The translations under genes and the position numbers were made by a program. 64,000 nucleotides of DNA from Thermosipho sp. (in: thermotogales) (lineage in GTDB: Bacteria > Thermotogota > Thermotogae > Thermotogales > Fervidobacteriaceae). Shown piece after piece: positions 30,171 through 40,369 of the stretch; the stretch's first letter is position 1; the number at the start of each line of letters is the position of its first letter. A model generated the notes under the pieces. That model was not told the origin of the DNA. It made no database searches and saw nothing but the letters and a program-made list of their open reading frames with translations. The DNA is taken from assembly GCA_017656335.1 (NCBI GenBank), contig JACDOA010000005.1, positions 1-64,000 of the forward strand, read 5' to 3'.

Positions 30171-33100
30171 CTATATCTCCTTGTATTCATATCCAGGAGG
30201 AAATGCTTTAAATTTTCTATCTTTAAAATTTTTATCTAATTTTGGAATAGTCTTTCTGTAATCTTGCAAGTGTTTTATTGGAATATCTACTACTTGGGCC
30301 CCGAAAATTCCATTTCCTTCTAATGTTAAAGCTTCTCTTTTATGGATCTCATAGTATGGTATTCTTACTACCGAACCTCCATATACTCCCGTATTTGCTA
30401 TAACAAAATTACAAAACACAAGCTTACTCATAGCATCTGCAAGACCTCTATATGTATTTATATCTTTGTTGTAAGAAGGAACAAATATTGTATCAACATA
30501 CCCCTTTAGAATCGCAAGATCTTCTAAGGAAAGTGCATCATAGCATATCAATATCGAAAAAACACCTATATTCTTCGATGTAAAAAGAATTATTTTATCA
30601 CTTTCTTGTATCTTAATATTTCTTTTTCCAAATTGACTTTTCTCCACATAATTGAAAAACTTTTTAAACCCCTGTATTTTTAAAATATTTATATCATTGT
30701 ACGGCCAGAGCAGTACATAACTATTTCTAACTTCTTGTTTCATCTTATTAAAGACATATTCAATACCATATATTGCAACTATTCCTGTCTTTCTTACCCA
30801 TTCCACTAAATCTTTTTCCACATCTTGTGGAATTGAAAGTTCAGGCGCAATAAAAAGATCTATGTTTTGTTCTTTAAAAACTTTCAGTGCAACAATCAAT
30901 TCTTTTCTCAATGCGTTAACCAAACATTTTTGATATTTCAAATCTTCACTTAAATATTTATAGTCATCCTTAAAGTAATTAACAGTTGGCTGAAAAATAC
31001 CTACACGTATAAAAGGTTTCAACTCCTTATCTCCATAAACACGTAACGGGAGTTCCATTTTTATCACTGAACGATTTAGAAAAATAAGTTTCTTCAACTC
31101 TTCAAAAAGCAGTTCTCCTAATTCTTTTCCAGGACTGTTATAAGGTTTTAACTTCATGCGTTTGTATTTGCCTATGTTATCAGCTATTATGTTAGCTATA
31201 TCACTACTAACAACAAGTTCTTCAACAAGTTTTCTCCAGATATTTTTAAAAAGATACTTTCTATCATAATCAACAGGCGACGAAAGACTCTCAAATAAAA
31301 ACTCTCCCTTTAGTATCTGAAATATCAACCAGTATAAGGCTTCCGGGAGTTTTTCTTGGATTTTTATAACTTCTTTAGCTTCTTTTTCTTTTTCTATGTT
31401 TTCTTTTGAGTCTTTAACACCTTTTTTCTCATCTTCATCTTCTTTTTCTTTTGCAAATTCCTTTCTTAAGTCCTCTTCCAAGCTTTCAACACTTCTTTTT
31501 CCACTCTGAAGTTCTTTGGCTATTTTGTTAAATTTTTCTGTGTCAATACTTATTTCAAGAATATCAGTAAAGCTTGTGTTTTTCTTCCATGAATTAATAC
31601 TTACAAGAAGAAATGATAATAATATTTTTTGAAAATACGACAAGTTAATTATATTCAGAAAATTTGCCACAGAAATATTACCCATATTTGATTTATCTTC
31701 CAGATATCTAATTTCCAAAAATTCTTTTATGTTTCTCAAAACTGCCAGAGCATTCTTTTTAAACTGATAGTTTTCAGAACTAAAACTAATTTTTTCAATT
31801 AATCGAGATATACTTTTTCTGAATTTCATATTATCGGGAAAGACACCTTCATAGGTTCCTTGCAATAATAGTTGTAATAATCTATAATTGTTGTAATTTT
31901 CGTTTTTATTGTTCACAAAACTGTTATTCGAATTTTCTTTATCCAATTCATTAAAAAGTATTTTAAGGAAACCTAAAGATTTTTCTACAATAAGTCTTTT
32001 AGCTTTTTTTTCGTTGAGTGAAAAGTAAATCCTCAATAATAAATAACTATACAATTTAAGCTGCTCAAGTGTGTCTTTCTCTTCTTTGCTATTTACTTTC
32101 AGTGTTTTAAGAAGTGTTTTAATGTGCTCAAAAGATTTATATTCAGTAAGTTTAAACAACTTTAGCAGTAATTTATAGCAAAGTTTTTCGTTTTCAGTTT
32201 CTCTTTTCAACCATTTATAAACTGATATTTTAGAATTAATCAGGTTTTTAAATTCATACATGGTGTCGTGTTCGTGATTACTGACAAGCTTGGTAGCGAC
32301 AAAGTTTTCAGCATCTTCACTCAAACCATATCCAAGAGCCTTTAATAATACAACTATATCAAGCAACTCAGCAGTTAACATTGGATTACGTTTAAAAAAT
32401 TTCTTTTTGTTTTCTATCATATTTTCAACAATATTGTTAATATCCTTTAAGAACTTTTTAGGAATGTCATCTTCGCCGTTTAATTTTTCTTTTAACACCT
32501 GGTTTATATATCTTAGAAGCTCATAATAAAGAAAAGGTATTCCAGATTCTTCAACTCTGATTTTCTCGTTGATTACATTCAAAAGATATTTTAAATAAAC
32601 ATTTGTTTGTATATTGTCGTAGTAAATTAAATATACAAGTTCGATATATCTTTTATATAATTTAGTTTTTGACGGAGTATTAACAATAGCATACTCAACA
32701 TCAGCTAAAGCATTTTTCATTAAACTCTTGATATTCTTCTCATTTTCTTTCTCTTCTTTTTTCTTTATAGCACCTGATAAGTTTTCTAATTTCAATTCTT
32801 GCTCCAAATTAGTCCAATGTTCAGCCTTGTATGCTGGTGGATGTTTTAATGCATTTTCAATTATCCTTGTCATAAAATGGGCAGAAAATGACTGTCTAGT
32901 CTGCGGTGCAATTTTATCCTCATCTAAATGAGCCCTTATTAAATTTCTTGCACGATTAAAACTTTCCTGAAGATTTTCCATTGTTGACAATCCAAATATT
33001 TTTTCAGATAAGACGGACATTTCATTAAAAACTGTAGTTTGAAAATCATGATAATTTTCCCTTGTTAATTCAAACTCTTTTAAGAAGAGGTTGTTTAACT

Positions 33101-34430
33101 CTTCAGTGCTCACATCGTCGTCATCTATATTAAGAATAAATCTTAAATTTCTTTCTATTTTTTTAACAACATTTTCAGCTTTTTGATCTTGGTTTGTTCT
33201 GGGATTTTTCAATGTAAATAAATTTCTTAGCATGGTCAAAAATTCATCACCGGAATAACTATCTTTCAAGTTGTTCTCCGAAACAAACTGAGTTAATCGA
33301 TAATACTCACTTAAAATTCTCGGTTTTAATTTATCAAAATTTATAATTAATTCTAAGTTTTTCAATTCACAATTTATGATTCTATTTGCTAGAAGCATTC
33401 TTTCGATATTATCAGATACAATTACAATATCATCCACATATCTGAAATATCCCAATATTTCTCCTCTCATAAATGCTTTTTTTATCAGTTCATCCATTTT
33501 TACATCAAGATTAAAAAGATAAATATTAGCCATAAACCCAGAAGCCAGTAATCCAACAGGAAGGCCTATATTTTCTGGTTTTTCGTAATTACCAAAAACG
33601 CCTCCTAACTCAAAAGTTAGTAATTTTATCAAATAGTTTGAAACTTCTTCAATTTTATTTTTTTCAAAATTCATAAAATCTAGTATTTTTTTAACATTTT
33701 CTATCAATTTTTTTATTTTAATAGATGGGAAAAATTTTTTGATATCAAGCTTCATATAGTACAAATTCTTTTTTTCAGAATCACAACCATTAGAATTACT
33801 AAAACAAAACAGAGGAAATTTACTTTTCCAAACATCAAACGAACCTTCGCAATTTTTTATATATTCAGAAACCCATATTACACTTTTTTCGTTATTATTT
33901 TCCATTTCAAACATTTCTTTTTCAATATCATCCAGTTCTATTCCAAGTATGCTGCTTAAAAAAATTTTTTGATATCTTCTGAAAGGTTTATATGACATAT
34001 TAAAGGATTTATATATTTCCTTACCTGGTACACTGTATTTACCATATTCCCATCTTCCGGTTTCCAAATTTTTCCCGAAAGGCCGCCATAATCTATATCC
34101 AAAAGAATATCGTGGCATAATTTTATCTATCGGAGGACCAAAAACGTTCAAAAAGCTAATCCAAAGAACTTGGTAATCAAATGGTACATAATAATAGTCT
34201 CTTGTTTTCCCGGATGTTTTTGGCACCTTATAGTAATATAATGGAATAGAAAAGTTTTCGTTGTTACTAATCTCTTCAATCATCTTACTAATCTGTTTAA
34301 TTTTTTCTTCCAGATTCCATTCCCATTCAAAAGCTTCACTTTCAACAAGACTTCCCTCAAGAGCATTTTTAACTTTTATATATGCTTTTAATATGTTTGA
34401 ATCGGCTTTCCAATTTTCCAAAAAACTCAT
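30171..34430 (-). CDS. Reverse transcriptase fused to C-terminal nitrilase domain; DRT type 1 (UG1)-like defense RT
   Basis: 1419 aa. RT: KLDIKKFFPSIKIKKL, GLPVGLLASGFMANIYL, GYFRYVDDIVIVSD (YVDD). C-terminal nitrilase: RVGIFQPTV, LFIAPELSIP, FSILICYDALSLEDLAIL, NTGVYGGS. Confidence 0.85.
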   Translation of the reverse strand: MSFLENWKADSNILKAYIKVKNALEGSLVESEAFEWEWNLEEKIKQISKMIEEISNNENFSIPLYYYKVPKTSGKTRDYYYVPFDYQVLWISFLNVFGPPIDKIMPRYSFGYRLWRPFGKNLETGRWEYGKYSVPGKEIYKSFNMSYKPFRRYQKIFLSSILGIELDDIEKEMFEMENNNEKSVIWVSEYIKNCEGSFDVWKSKFPLFCFSNSNGCDSEKKNLYYMKLDIKKFFPSIKIKKLIENVKKILDFMNFEKNKIEEVSNYLIKLLTFELGGVFGNYEKPENIGLPVGLLASGFMANIYLFNLDVKMDELIKKAFMRGEILGYFRYVDDIVIVSDNIERMLLANRIINCELKNLELIINFDKLKPRILSEYYRLTQFVSENNLKDSYSGDEFLTMLRNLFTLKNPRTNQDQKAENVVKKIERNLRFILNIDDDDVSTEELNNLFLKEFELTRENYHDFQTTVFNEMSVLSEKIFGLSTMENLQESFNRARNLIRAHLDEDKIAPQTRQSFSAHFMTRIIENALKHPPAYKAEHWTNLEQELKLENLSGAIKKKEEKENEKNIKSLMKNALADVEYAIVNTPSKTKLYKRYIELVYLIYYDNIQTNVYLKYLLNVINEKIRVEESGIPFLYYELLRYINQVLKEKLNGEDDIPKKFLKDINNIVENMIENKKKFFKRNPMLTAELLDIVVLLKALGYGLSEDAENFVATKLVSNHEHDTMYEFKNLINSKISVYKWLKRETENEKLCYKLLLKLFKLTEYKSFEHIKTLLKTLKVNSKEEKDTLEQLKLYSYLLLRIYFSLNEKKAKRLIVEKSLGFLKILFNELDKENSNNSFVNNKNENYNNYRLLQLLLQGTYEGVFPDNMKFRKSISRLIEKISFSSENYQFKKNALAVLRNIKEFLEIRYLEDKSNMGNISVANFLNIINLSYFQKILLSFLLVSINSWKKNTSFTDILEISIDTEKFNKIAKELQSGKRSVESLEEDLRKEFAKEKEDEDEKKGVKDSKENIEKEKEAKEVIKIQEKLPEALYWLIFQILKGEFLFESLSSPVDYDRKYLFKNIWRKLVEELVVSSDIANIIADNIGKYKRMKLKPYNSPGKELGELLFEELKKLIFLNRSVIKMELPLRVYGDKELKPFIRVGIFQPTVNYFKDDYKYLSEDLKYQKCLVNALRKELIVALKVFKEQNIDLFIAPELSIPQDVEKDLVEWVRKTGIVAIYGIEYVFNKMKQEVRNSYVLLWPYNDINILKIQGFKKFFNYVEKSQFGKRNIKIQESDKIILFTSKNIGVFSILICYDALSLEDLAILKGYVDTIFVPSYNKDINTYRGLADAMSKLVFCNFVIANTGVYGGSVVRIPYYEIHKREALTLEGNGIFGAQVVDIPIKHLQDYRKTIPKLDKNFKDRKFKAFPPGYEYKEI

Positions 34431-34488
34431 TTACATTTCCCTCCAATAAAAAATTGTATTTGATTATTATAAACACTTTTTTTACAAA

Positions 34489-34556
34489 GGCAGGTTACCC
34501 TAATACATTAATTCACTGGGTTTCATAACATATACGGTTTATTAGGATAACCCGCC
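34489..34556 (-). ncRNA. Candidate structured RNA/leader upstream of the RT-nitrilase gene
   Basis: 17-nt arms 34489-34505 (GGCAGGTTACCCTAATA) and 34540-34556 (TATTAGGATAACCCGCC); both mismatches become G-U wobbles only in minus-strand RNA. Confidence 0.45.
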
Positions 34557-34823
34557 AAAAAAATCATATCATAAAAAATTCAAGCAGCATTATATGTTAT
34601 TAATTCACATCCAGAAGCAAATAATACAATCAAATAAAACTCATAAAAAATTAATTATAAATAATCCAAACTTTCTTTATACCCTATCTCTAAATTTTTT
34701 TTGGAAGTAAAATCACTCCCAATAGCGTTAAAAAAGAAAAAGAAGTGCATAAAAAAACAAGATGAATAAAAAAATAATTATTAAGACGTGCAAAAAAATA
34801 TATAGAAAAACAATATGCAATTT

Positions 34824-36089
34824 TCACATTTTAAAAATCCATAGAGTATTCTCTATTGCATCCAAGAGATTATAGAAGCTTTCTAACACGTTCAAATTTT
34901 TCCCCCAAAAAACTTCAGGAAGCTCTTCTTGACTCGTCCTGGAAAGTTCTAACAAAGCGGCTATGATTTCTTTATCCTTAAAATGAAAAGAATCAAAAAA
35001 ATTTTTCCTTGACCTTTTAAATTCTCTAAAAAGTATTAATTGGTCAGTTTTCAGAGAAAAATCTTCCAAATCTACAACAACGTCATATTCAATGTTAAAA
35101 AAGTTATGAAAAGATTTGTTCCTAGACTTACTTATTAGATTTTTATAATTATCCAGCTTTGGTTTACTGTTATCAAATTCTGGAAGATTTTTAAAAGCTT
35201 TCTTTAAATTTAGCATCTCATAAATAGTTAACCACAAAATAATAGGGTGGATATCACAAACAACCATTATTAACCGCATAAGTTTGATGGCATCTGTTGC
35301 AAAATTATATGAAATTCTCTTTATTTCCATCAGATTTCTCTCATAATTCTCTAAAAAACTCTTATATTGTTCAATTTGTTCCTTTAGCTGACTTTTTATA
35401 TATCCAATGAAAGTTTCAGAGTGTTTTCTCGTACCATTTGTTGGAAGAATTAATCGATAGTGCATTTTTTCACAGAGATCGTTGCAGAGTTTATCAAAAT
35501 CTTTTAAATACCTTCGATCACTATCATTATTGTACTCTGAACTTAAACACTCCTGTAATTTATTACGAAGTGTTGATTTACCGATATTTGAGGTTATTAA
35601 TACAATCCTGTTACCTACTTTCTTAACTTTTATCCCTTTTTCTTTCCTATCAAAGACAATCTTTATACTATTGTTACCCATTTCTAATTTTTCGGGTAAT
35701 TCCATTTTCCCAATAAGGATAAAAGTTGCAAACCCTATATTTTTTATCTCTTCATCTATTGCCTTATACAAATCCTTAAAAGTTAAATTCTTGGATCTCT
35801 TATCAAAAAATTTAATGTCATCGTTAAAACGAGTTTCCAGAATCATAGGATTTTCAGGATCTTCTAAACCATTTTCCATCCTCATACATAGATATTTCTC
35901 ACTTTTCTTAGTTACAGCTACTCCCTCTCTAAACACAAAGCTATTATTTATTGCAATATACCCATCTCCATTTTTCTTTACCTTTTCATTTTTCAATTCA
36001 TTGTAGTATTCATCCTTAATAAGCCATTTCAGATTGGATATAACCTTTTTAACTATTTTGTCCCTTAAATTCAAATTTACTGACGACAC
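34824..36089 (-). CDS. Hypothetical protein with possible HEPN-like motif
   Basis: 421 aa; ...NLISKSRNKSFHNFFNIEYDVVVDLEDF... contains RNKSFH (Rx4H). Confidence 0.4.
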   Translation of the reverse strand: MSSVNLNLRDKIVKKVISNLKWLIKDEYYNELKNEKVKKNGDGYIAINNSFVFREGVAVTKKSEKYLCMRMENGLEDPENPMILETRFNDDIKFFDKRSKNLTFKDLYKAIDEEIKNIGFATFILIGKMELPEKLEMGNNSIKIVFDRKEKGIKVKKVGNRIVLITSNIGKSTLRNKLQECLSSEYNNDSDRRYLKDFDKLCNDLCEKMHYRLILPTNGTRKHSETFIGYIKSQLKEQIEQYKSFLENYERNLMEIKRISYNFATDAIKLMRLIMVVCDIHPIILWLTIYEMLNLKKAFKNLPEFDNSKPKLDNYKNLISKSRNKSFHNFFNIEYDVVVDLEDFSLKTDQLILFREFKRSRKNFFDSFHFKDKEIIAALLELSRTSQEELPEVFWGKNLNVLESFYNLLDAIENTLWIFKM

Positions 36090-36313
36090 AACATCCCCCC
36101 ATAAAAACGCTTTCGTTCTCTAAATTTAATTTGGCAATAAAAGATTTCAATTTTTTTGAAACTCTGGAACAATATTTTTTCCACGATTGTTCCACTACCC
36201 ACAAAATAGCCTAAAACTATCAAAAATATCTTAAAATAAATAAAATCAATCTATCTCACATTTTATAAGAAAGTTTATAGATCGATGATATATCTTTGAT
36301 GATATATCTTTAT

Positions 36314-38524
36314 TTATTTTTTGTTTTTATTAATCAAATTTAAAAGAAAGCTTGTAAAATCCTTCACAATATCTATTAAATCTTTTATTTCATCGTAAAC
36401 ATAACTTATCCTTGTATCATATGGAAAATGTACTTCTTTGCTGGGTTTAAACCCATTTAGTAAATTCCCAAAATATCTATTATTACTTAATATTTGAAAC
36501 TGTCGCTCAATCTCATTTGATTTGTTACCATATTTCTCTTTTAATTTCTCTTTTATACTTGCCTTTATAAAACCTCTTATTCCTATTCTTTCAAGGTCAT
36601 TATATGGTACTTCAAGCTCAATTTTTTTTGCAACTATACTTAATACAGTTTCTAAAGCTAATCTTGAATACAACACAGCAGCTCTCAAATCCTTCATCTT
36701 TAAATGCTTCTCAGCTTTTTCAATATAATTTCTTGGATGATATTCTATTTTTGCTGATCCCAAAATTACTTCTTGAATCCCTGATACAGAATAATTATCT
36801 AAAAAAGTTCTAAAGGCATTAAAAGAATTCTTATCAAATTGATGTCTAATAATATCAAAAAAGGTTCTGTCAGAAGTCGTGATAATTAGTTGATATTCTT
36901 TTTTTGCTAGTTCTCCTAAATACCTTATTAAAAAATACCTTCTTTCATGGTCTACAGAATAAATTGGGTCATCAATTACTATAAAATTTAAATTATTTGA
37001 ATTTAATTTCATTCTTGCAATTAAAAGTGCAAACCCCAAGCATCTTAAATGTCCAGTACTTAAAAAAGTTATTGCATCAACTAACTTTTCCCTACCTCTA
37101 ATTTTTAATTTAAAAGTTATTTCATGATTTTCTATGTTTGGTTCAATTACAATATATTCAATGTATTGGTCGCTTGCCTGAGTAATTTCATTGTATATAT
37201 TTGTAATTTCTTTTTTGCTTATTTCCTCCAGTTCCTCTTGAATAACTCTTCCATATTTTTGTTCATACAGGGTATAAAATCTATTTATATCTTCAAATAT
37301 TTTCTTTTTTATGTGATATTCATCTTCCAAGTGTTTTAAAGTTTTATTTTCTTCTTTCAAGTTTTCTATATTCTGTTTGTATTTTCCCCAATCAGCTAAC
37401 AATGAAATCTTTATATCATATTCGTGTATTTTCATTTTCAAATTAATTAATTCTTGTTTCAAAAAACGCTTTAATTTATCATTATCATTAAAAATATCTT
37501 TACTATAGTACTTTTGAATTTTACTCTTTAAGTCGATTTCTTTTGCCATAATACTATCTAATTGTTCATTCAGCTTTATTATCTGTTTATCTAATGAGAT
37601 TACTTTATCTAGTTTTTCTTTTAAATCTTGCAATTTTTTAAATACTTTTTCTTGAATTATAGGTTGTTCACATACTGGGCACTTTTCTATATTTTTCTCA
37701 CTCGCAAAATAATTAAGTGCTTCATTAATTACTCGCGAAATTTTTATTTCACTTGTAGAGATTTTTAATTGTTCTTTTCTATCTTCGGTGTCTTTTAACT
37801 CTTTTTCCAATCTTTCTTTTTCAAAAAGAACTTCTTCATAATTTTTTAAGTTTCTTTCTTTGTCTCTTAATTCATTAACTATCTTTAATAAACTTTTTTC
37901 ATCTTCATTTTCTAACAAACTTTCCCAATTTTCCCCGAGTTTTGTTTTTAATCTGTTGTTTAAATTGTTTATTTTTTCTTCCAAATTTCTAATTTGCTGA
38001 TTTGCAAGGTTTAACTTTTGTTTAATGTTATCAAATTCATTTTTTGCTTTATTTCTAAGCCATTTCAATTGTTCTTCAAACTTTATTAAACTATCGAATC
38101 CAAGTAATCTCGCAAATCTATTCCACAATGATTGCTTTGTATCTATAACAAATTCTTCAATACGCTTAGCATCAATAAAATTATTTTCAATATTTTCTTT
38201 TATTTCACAATTACTATTACCGCCCAAAGTTCTTTTACACACTCTTTCTTCTCTATTATTTTCGTAAATGATTTCCACAAAAGGAATATCACTTTCCGAG
38301 CAAAATTTATTTCGTAAATATTCTGATTTATTACCTACCTTTCTTACTCTCGTTTCATTTACATCACCAGTTAATCCCCATTCAAGAGCATCAAAAAAAC
38401 TGGATTTTCCCGTTCCATTTTCCCCAAATAAAAAGAAATGTTTGCTATCTAAATTAATAATATGAGGAGTTTCACAATAACAAAACCCTCTTATACCGTT
38501 AATTTTCACTGTTTTTATTTTCAT
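36314..38524 (-). CDS. Rad50/SMC-like AAA ATPase with zinc-hook-like CPVC and C-terminal HEPN-like helical domain
   Basis: FFLFGENGTGKSSFFDALEWGL Walker A; coiled coil around NIEKCPVCEQPI; FIVIDDPIYSVDHERR Walker B; C-terminal IEKAEKHLKMKDLRAAVLYSRLALETVL. Start MKIKTVKINGIRG at 38524. Confidence 0.75.
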   Translation of the reverse strand: MKIKTVKINGIRGFCYCETPHIINLDSKHFFLFGENGTGKSSFFDALEWGLTGDVNETRVRKVGNKSEYLRNKFCSESDIPFVEIIYENNREERVCKRTLGGNSNCEIKENIENNFIDAKRIEEFVIDTKQSLWNRFARLLGFDSLIKFEEQLKWLRNKAKNEFDNIKQKLNLANQQIRNLEEKINNLNNRLKTKLGENWESLLENEDEKSLLKIVNELRDKERNLKNYEEVLFEKERLEKELKDTEDRKEQLKISTSEIKISRVINEALNYFASEKNIEKCPVCEQPIIQEKVFKKLQDLKEKLDKVISLDKQIIKLNEQLDSIMAKEIDLKSKIQKYYSKDIFNDNDKLKRFLKQELINLKMKIHEYDIKISLLADWGKYKQNIENLKEENKTLKHLEDEYHIKKKIFEDINRFYTLYEQKYGRVIQEELEEISKKEITNIYNEITQASDQYIEYIVIEPNIENHEITFKLKIRGREKLVDAITFLSTGHLRCLGFALLIARMKLNSNNLNFIVIDDPIYSVDHERRYFLIRYLGELAKKEYQLIITTSDRTFFDIIRHQFDKNSFNAFRTFLDNYSVSGIQEVILGSAKIEYHPRNYIEKAEKHLKMKDLRAAVLYSRLALETVLSIVAKKIELEVPYNDLERIGIRGFIKASIKEKLKEKYGNKSNEIERQFQILSNNRYFGNLLNGFKPSKEVHFPYDTRISYVYDEIKDLIDIVKDFTSFLLNLINKNKK

Positions 38525-38705
38525 ATTTTTCACCCTTTTCATGGGCTTTATAAAAATCTACAATTTCATCATATTTGTTTCTTAAATAATCTCTTCTTTC
38601 GTTCATTCCAAATTCTTCTCCTCTCAAATTCAACAAATATTCCTTAAAAATTGAATCTTCAATTGTTTTAATTATTTTCTCTAAAATTTCAAATTGCTTT
38701 GACAT
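38499..38705 (-). CDS. Small hypothetical protein overlapping the Rad50-like gene start
   Basis: MSKQFEILEKIIKTIEDSIFKEYLLNLRGEEFGMNERRDYLRNKYDEIVDFYKAHEKGEKYENKNSEN; 26-bp overlap with the downstream start. Confidence 0.5.
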   Translation of the reverse strand: MSKQFEILEKIIKTIEDSIFKEYLLNLRGEEFGMNERRDYLRNKYDEIVDFYKAHEKGEKYENKNSEN

Positions 38706-38759
38706 ATTTTTCACTTCCTTTTCATAACAATTTTTCTAATTTAATTAAATGTTTTTCAT

Positions 38760-39698
38760 CTATCCTCTTTTATCAATTTGTATTAACTTTTTACCATTCC
38801 ACTCATAAAGCGCTATACTCTTTTCTTCATCATCAAACACACAAAATGTTGGCTCTTTCCCCACCCAGCTTCCAGAATTTGCATAAATAATCCTTTTATC
38901 AACTTGAGCTATTTTCGGTTTATGAGTATGTCCTAATACAACAAATATTTTTTCATACCCCATGTCTAACAATCTTTTACCAAGTATTGTAGAACCTTCT
39001 ACATCATACTCTGAATAATCTCCTGTATATTCTTCACTTGCAGGAGTAACATATGATTGAAGATTACCGGCTATTTTATAGAAAGGTGATGTAAATTTTT
39101 TCTTCAATTTACTCCACAATGATTTTGTTTCATCCCATAGTTTCTCAAGCTGCTCATCTATATCTTTTGCTCCTAATCTTTCTACAAAGCCTATTGTCTG
39201 TGCTATAAATCTGCCTAATACACCTTTATGACCACCTGCTAACGTTGAAACATTCCTGTTATACTTATCAAACCTATGGCCATGTTCAATCCATATGTTT
39301 TTTTCAAAATAATATGGAAATATTAACTTCTTTTCTTCTTCTATATCTGATTTATCTGTTAATTGGATGGGGCCAAATGGAAAGGGAGCTACCTTATAAA
39401 CAAGTTTTGCAAAAGGAAGGGAATCGTGGTTGCCTGGCACATAAATTACTTGTTTCCCAGTTCTTTTAAACTTTAGAAAGATTTTCCATAACTCAACATA
39501 CATCTGCAAAATTTTTTCTACTTTACATTGCCAGAGTTCAAAAAAATCTCCTGCTATAACTATTTTTTCAATATCATCATCTTTTTCAATAAATTCAAGA
39601 AACGGGATAAATTTCTCAAAGTTTCCAGATGTATAAAAATCATCAGCATCAGACATATCACCAATATGTAAATCACTTAAAATAACAGTTTTACTCAT
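38760..39698 (-). CDS. Calcineurin-like metallophosphoesterase
   Basis: VILSDLHIGD, VIAGDFFELW, YVPGNHDSLPF, WIEHGHRFD, VLGHTHKPKIAQ. Confidence 0.88.
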   Translation of the reverse strand: MSKTVILSDLHIGDMSDADDFYTSGNFEKFIPFLEFIEKDDDIEKIVIAGDFFELWQCKVEKILQMYVELWKIFLKFKRTGKQVIYVPGNHDSLPFAKLVYKVAPFPFGPIQLTDKSDIEEEKKLIFPYYFEKNIWIEHGHRFDKYNRNVSTLAGGHKGVLGRFIAQTIGFVERLGAKDIDEQLEKLWDETKSLWSKLKKKFTSPFYKIAGNLQSYVTPASEEYTGDYSEYDVEGSTILGKRLLDMGYEKIFVVLGHTHKPKIAQVDKRIIYANSGSWVGKEPTFCVFDDEEKSIALYEWNGKKLIQIDKRG

Positions 39699-39848
39699 CC
39701 CTATCCCCCCGTACTTTATAATTTCCCCCAGATTATATTACCACATCGATACCACAGTAGTCAAATTTTAATAATACAATTATAACAAAATGTTAACTAT
39801 TACTTTTTATCACAATACACTTCAATATTTATATCAAACATACCAAAT

Positions 39849-39880
39849 AAAAAACAGGAGAAAAATTCTCCTGTTTTTAA
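39849..39880 (-). terminator. Rho-independent terminator after the TAC operon
   Basis: AAAAACAGGAGAAAAATTCTCCTGTTTTT hairpin. Confidence 0.7.
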
Positions 39881-39919
39881 TTAGTGAATATTTAAGCGTT
39901 TTTTGTTTTTCATTTAATA

Positions 39920-40369
39920 TTATTTTTTTGCTTTAGATTCTTTAAAATGTTTTTCGTATGTTTTCAAAAGATTTATTAACGGTAGAATAATTGGTTTATT
40001 TCCAGTTTGCGAAGTAAATGAAATAATAATGCTTCTTAATATCATTATTAAATTTGCTACTCCACTTGTTGTACAAAGTTTTAAAAATTCTTCCTTGTTC
40101 AAACTCGCATCAGCTCCAAAAAGACCAGATATTGAACATTTGATTTTTGTAGGAACAGTTCTACCAGTTTTTCCTCTAACATGTATATCTAAATCTACTC
40201 TATTTATGTAGCTACTACTTTGTTCATCTAATATTGGTTTTCCGACTTTAGTATCAATCTTTACTTCATATTTAATGTTTTTAAATATCTTTATGGAAGA
40301 GTTTTCATATTCAAATTTTGTAATTTTATAGTCTAGAAATTCAAGAGTACTTTTTTGGGCCTTCATCAT
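39920..40369 (-). CDS. SecB-like chaperone (TAC system)
   Basis: VRGKTGRTVPTKIKCSISGLFGADASLNKEEFLKLCTTSGVANLIMILRSIIISFTSQTGNKPIILPLINL resembles the SecB core; coupled to the upstream HigA-like gene by ATGA-type overlap. Confidence 0.65.
   Translation of the reverse strand: MMKAQKSTLEFLDYKITKFEYENSSIKIFKNIKYEVKIDTKVGKPILDEQSSSYINRVDLDIHVRGKTGRTVPTKIKCSISGLFGADASLNKEEFLKLCTTSGVANLIMILRSIIISFTSQTGNKPIILPLINLLKTYEKHFKESKAKK

Noticed and set aside
34570-34820. Possible remnant coding sequence (NAIGSDFTSKKNLEIGYKESLDYL on minus strand)
   Set aside because: Too short and no recognised family; cannot be separated from chance.
36284-36311. Exact 14-bp tandem duplication GATGATATATCTTT
   Set aside because: Only two units in AT-rich DNA; probably simple slippage.
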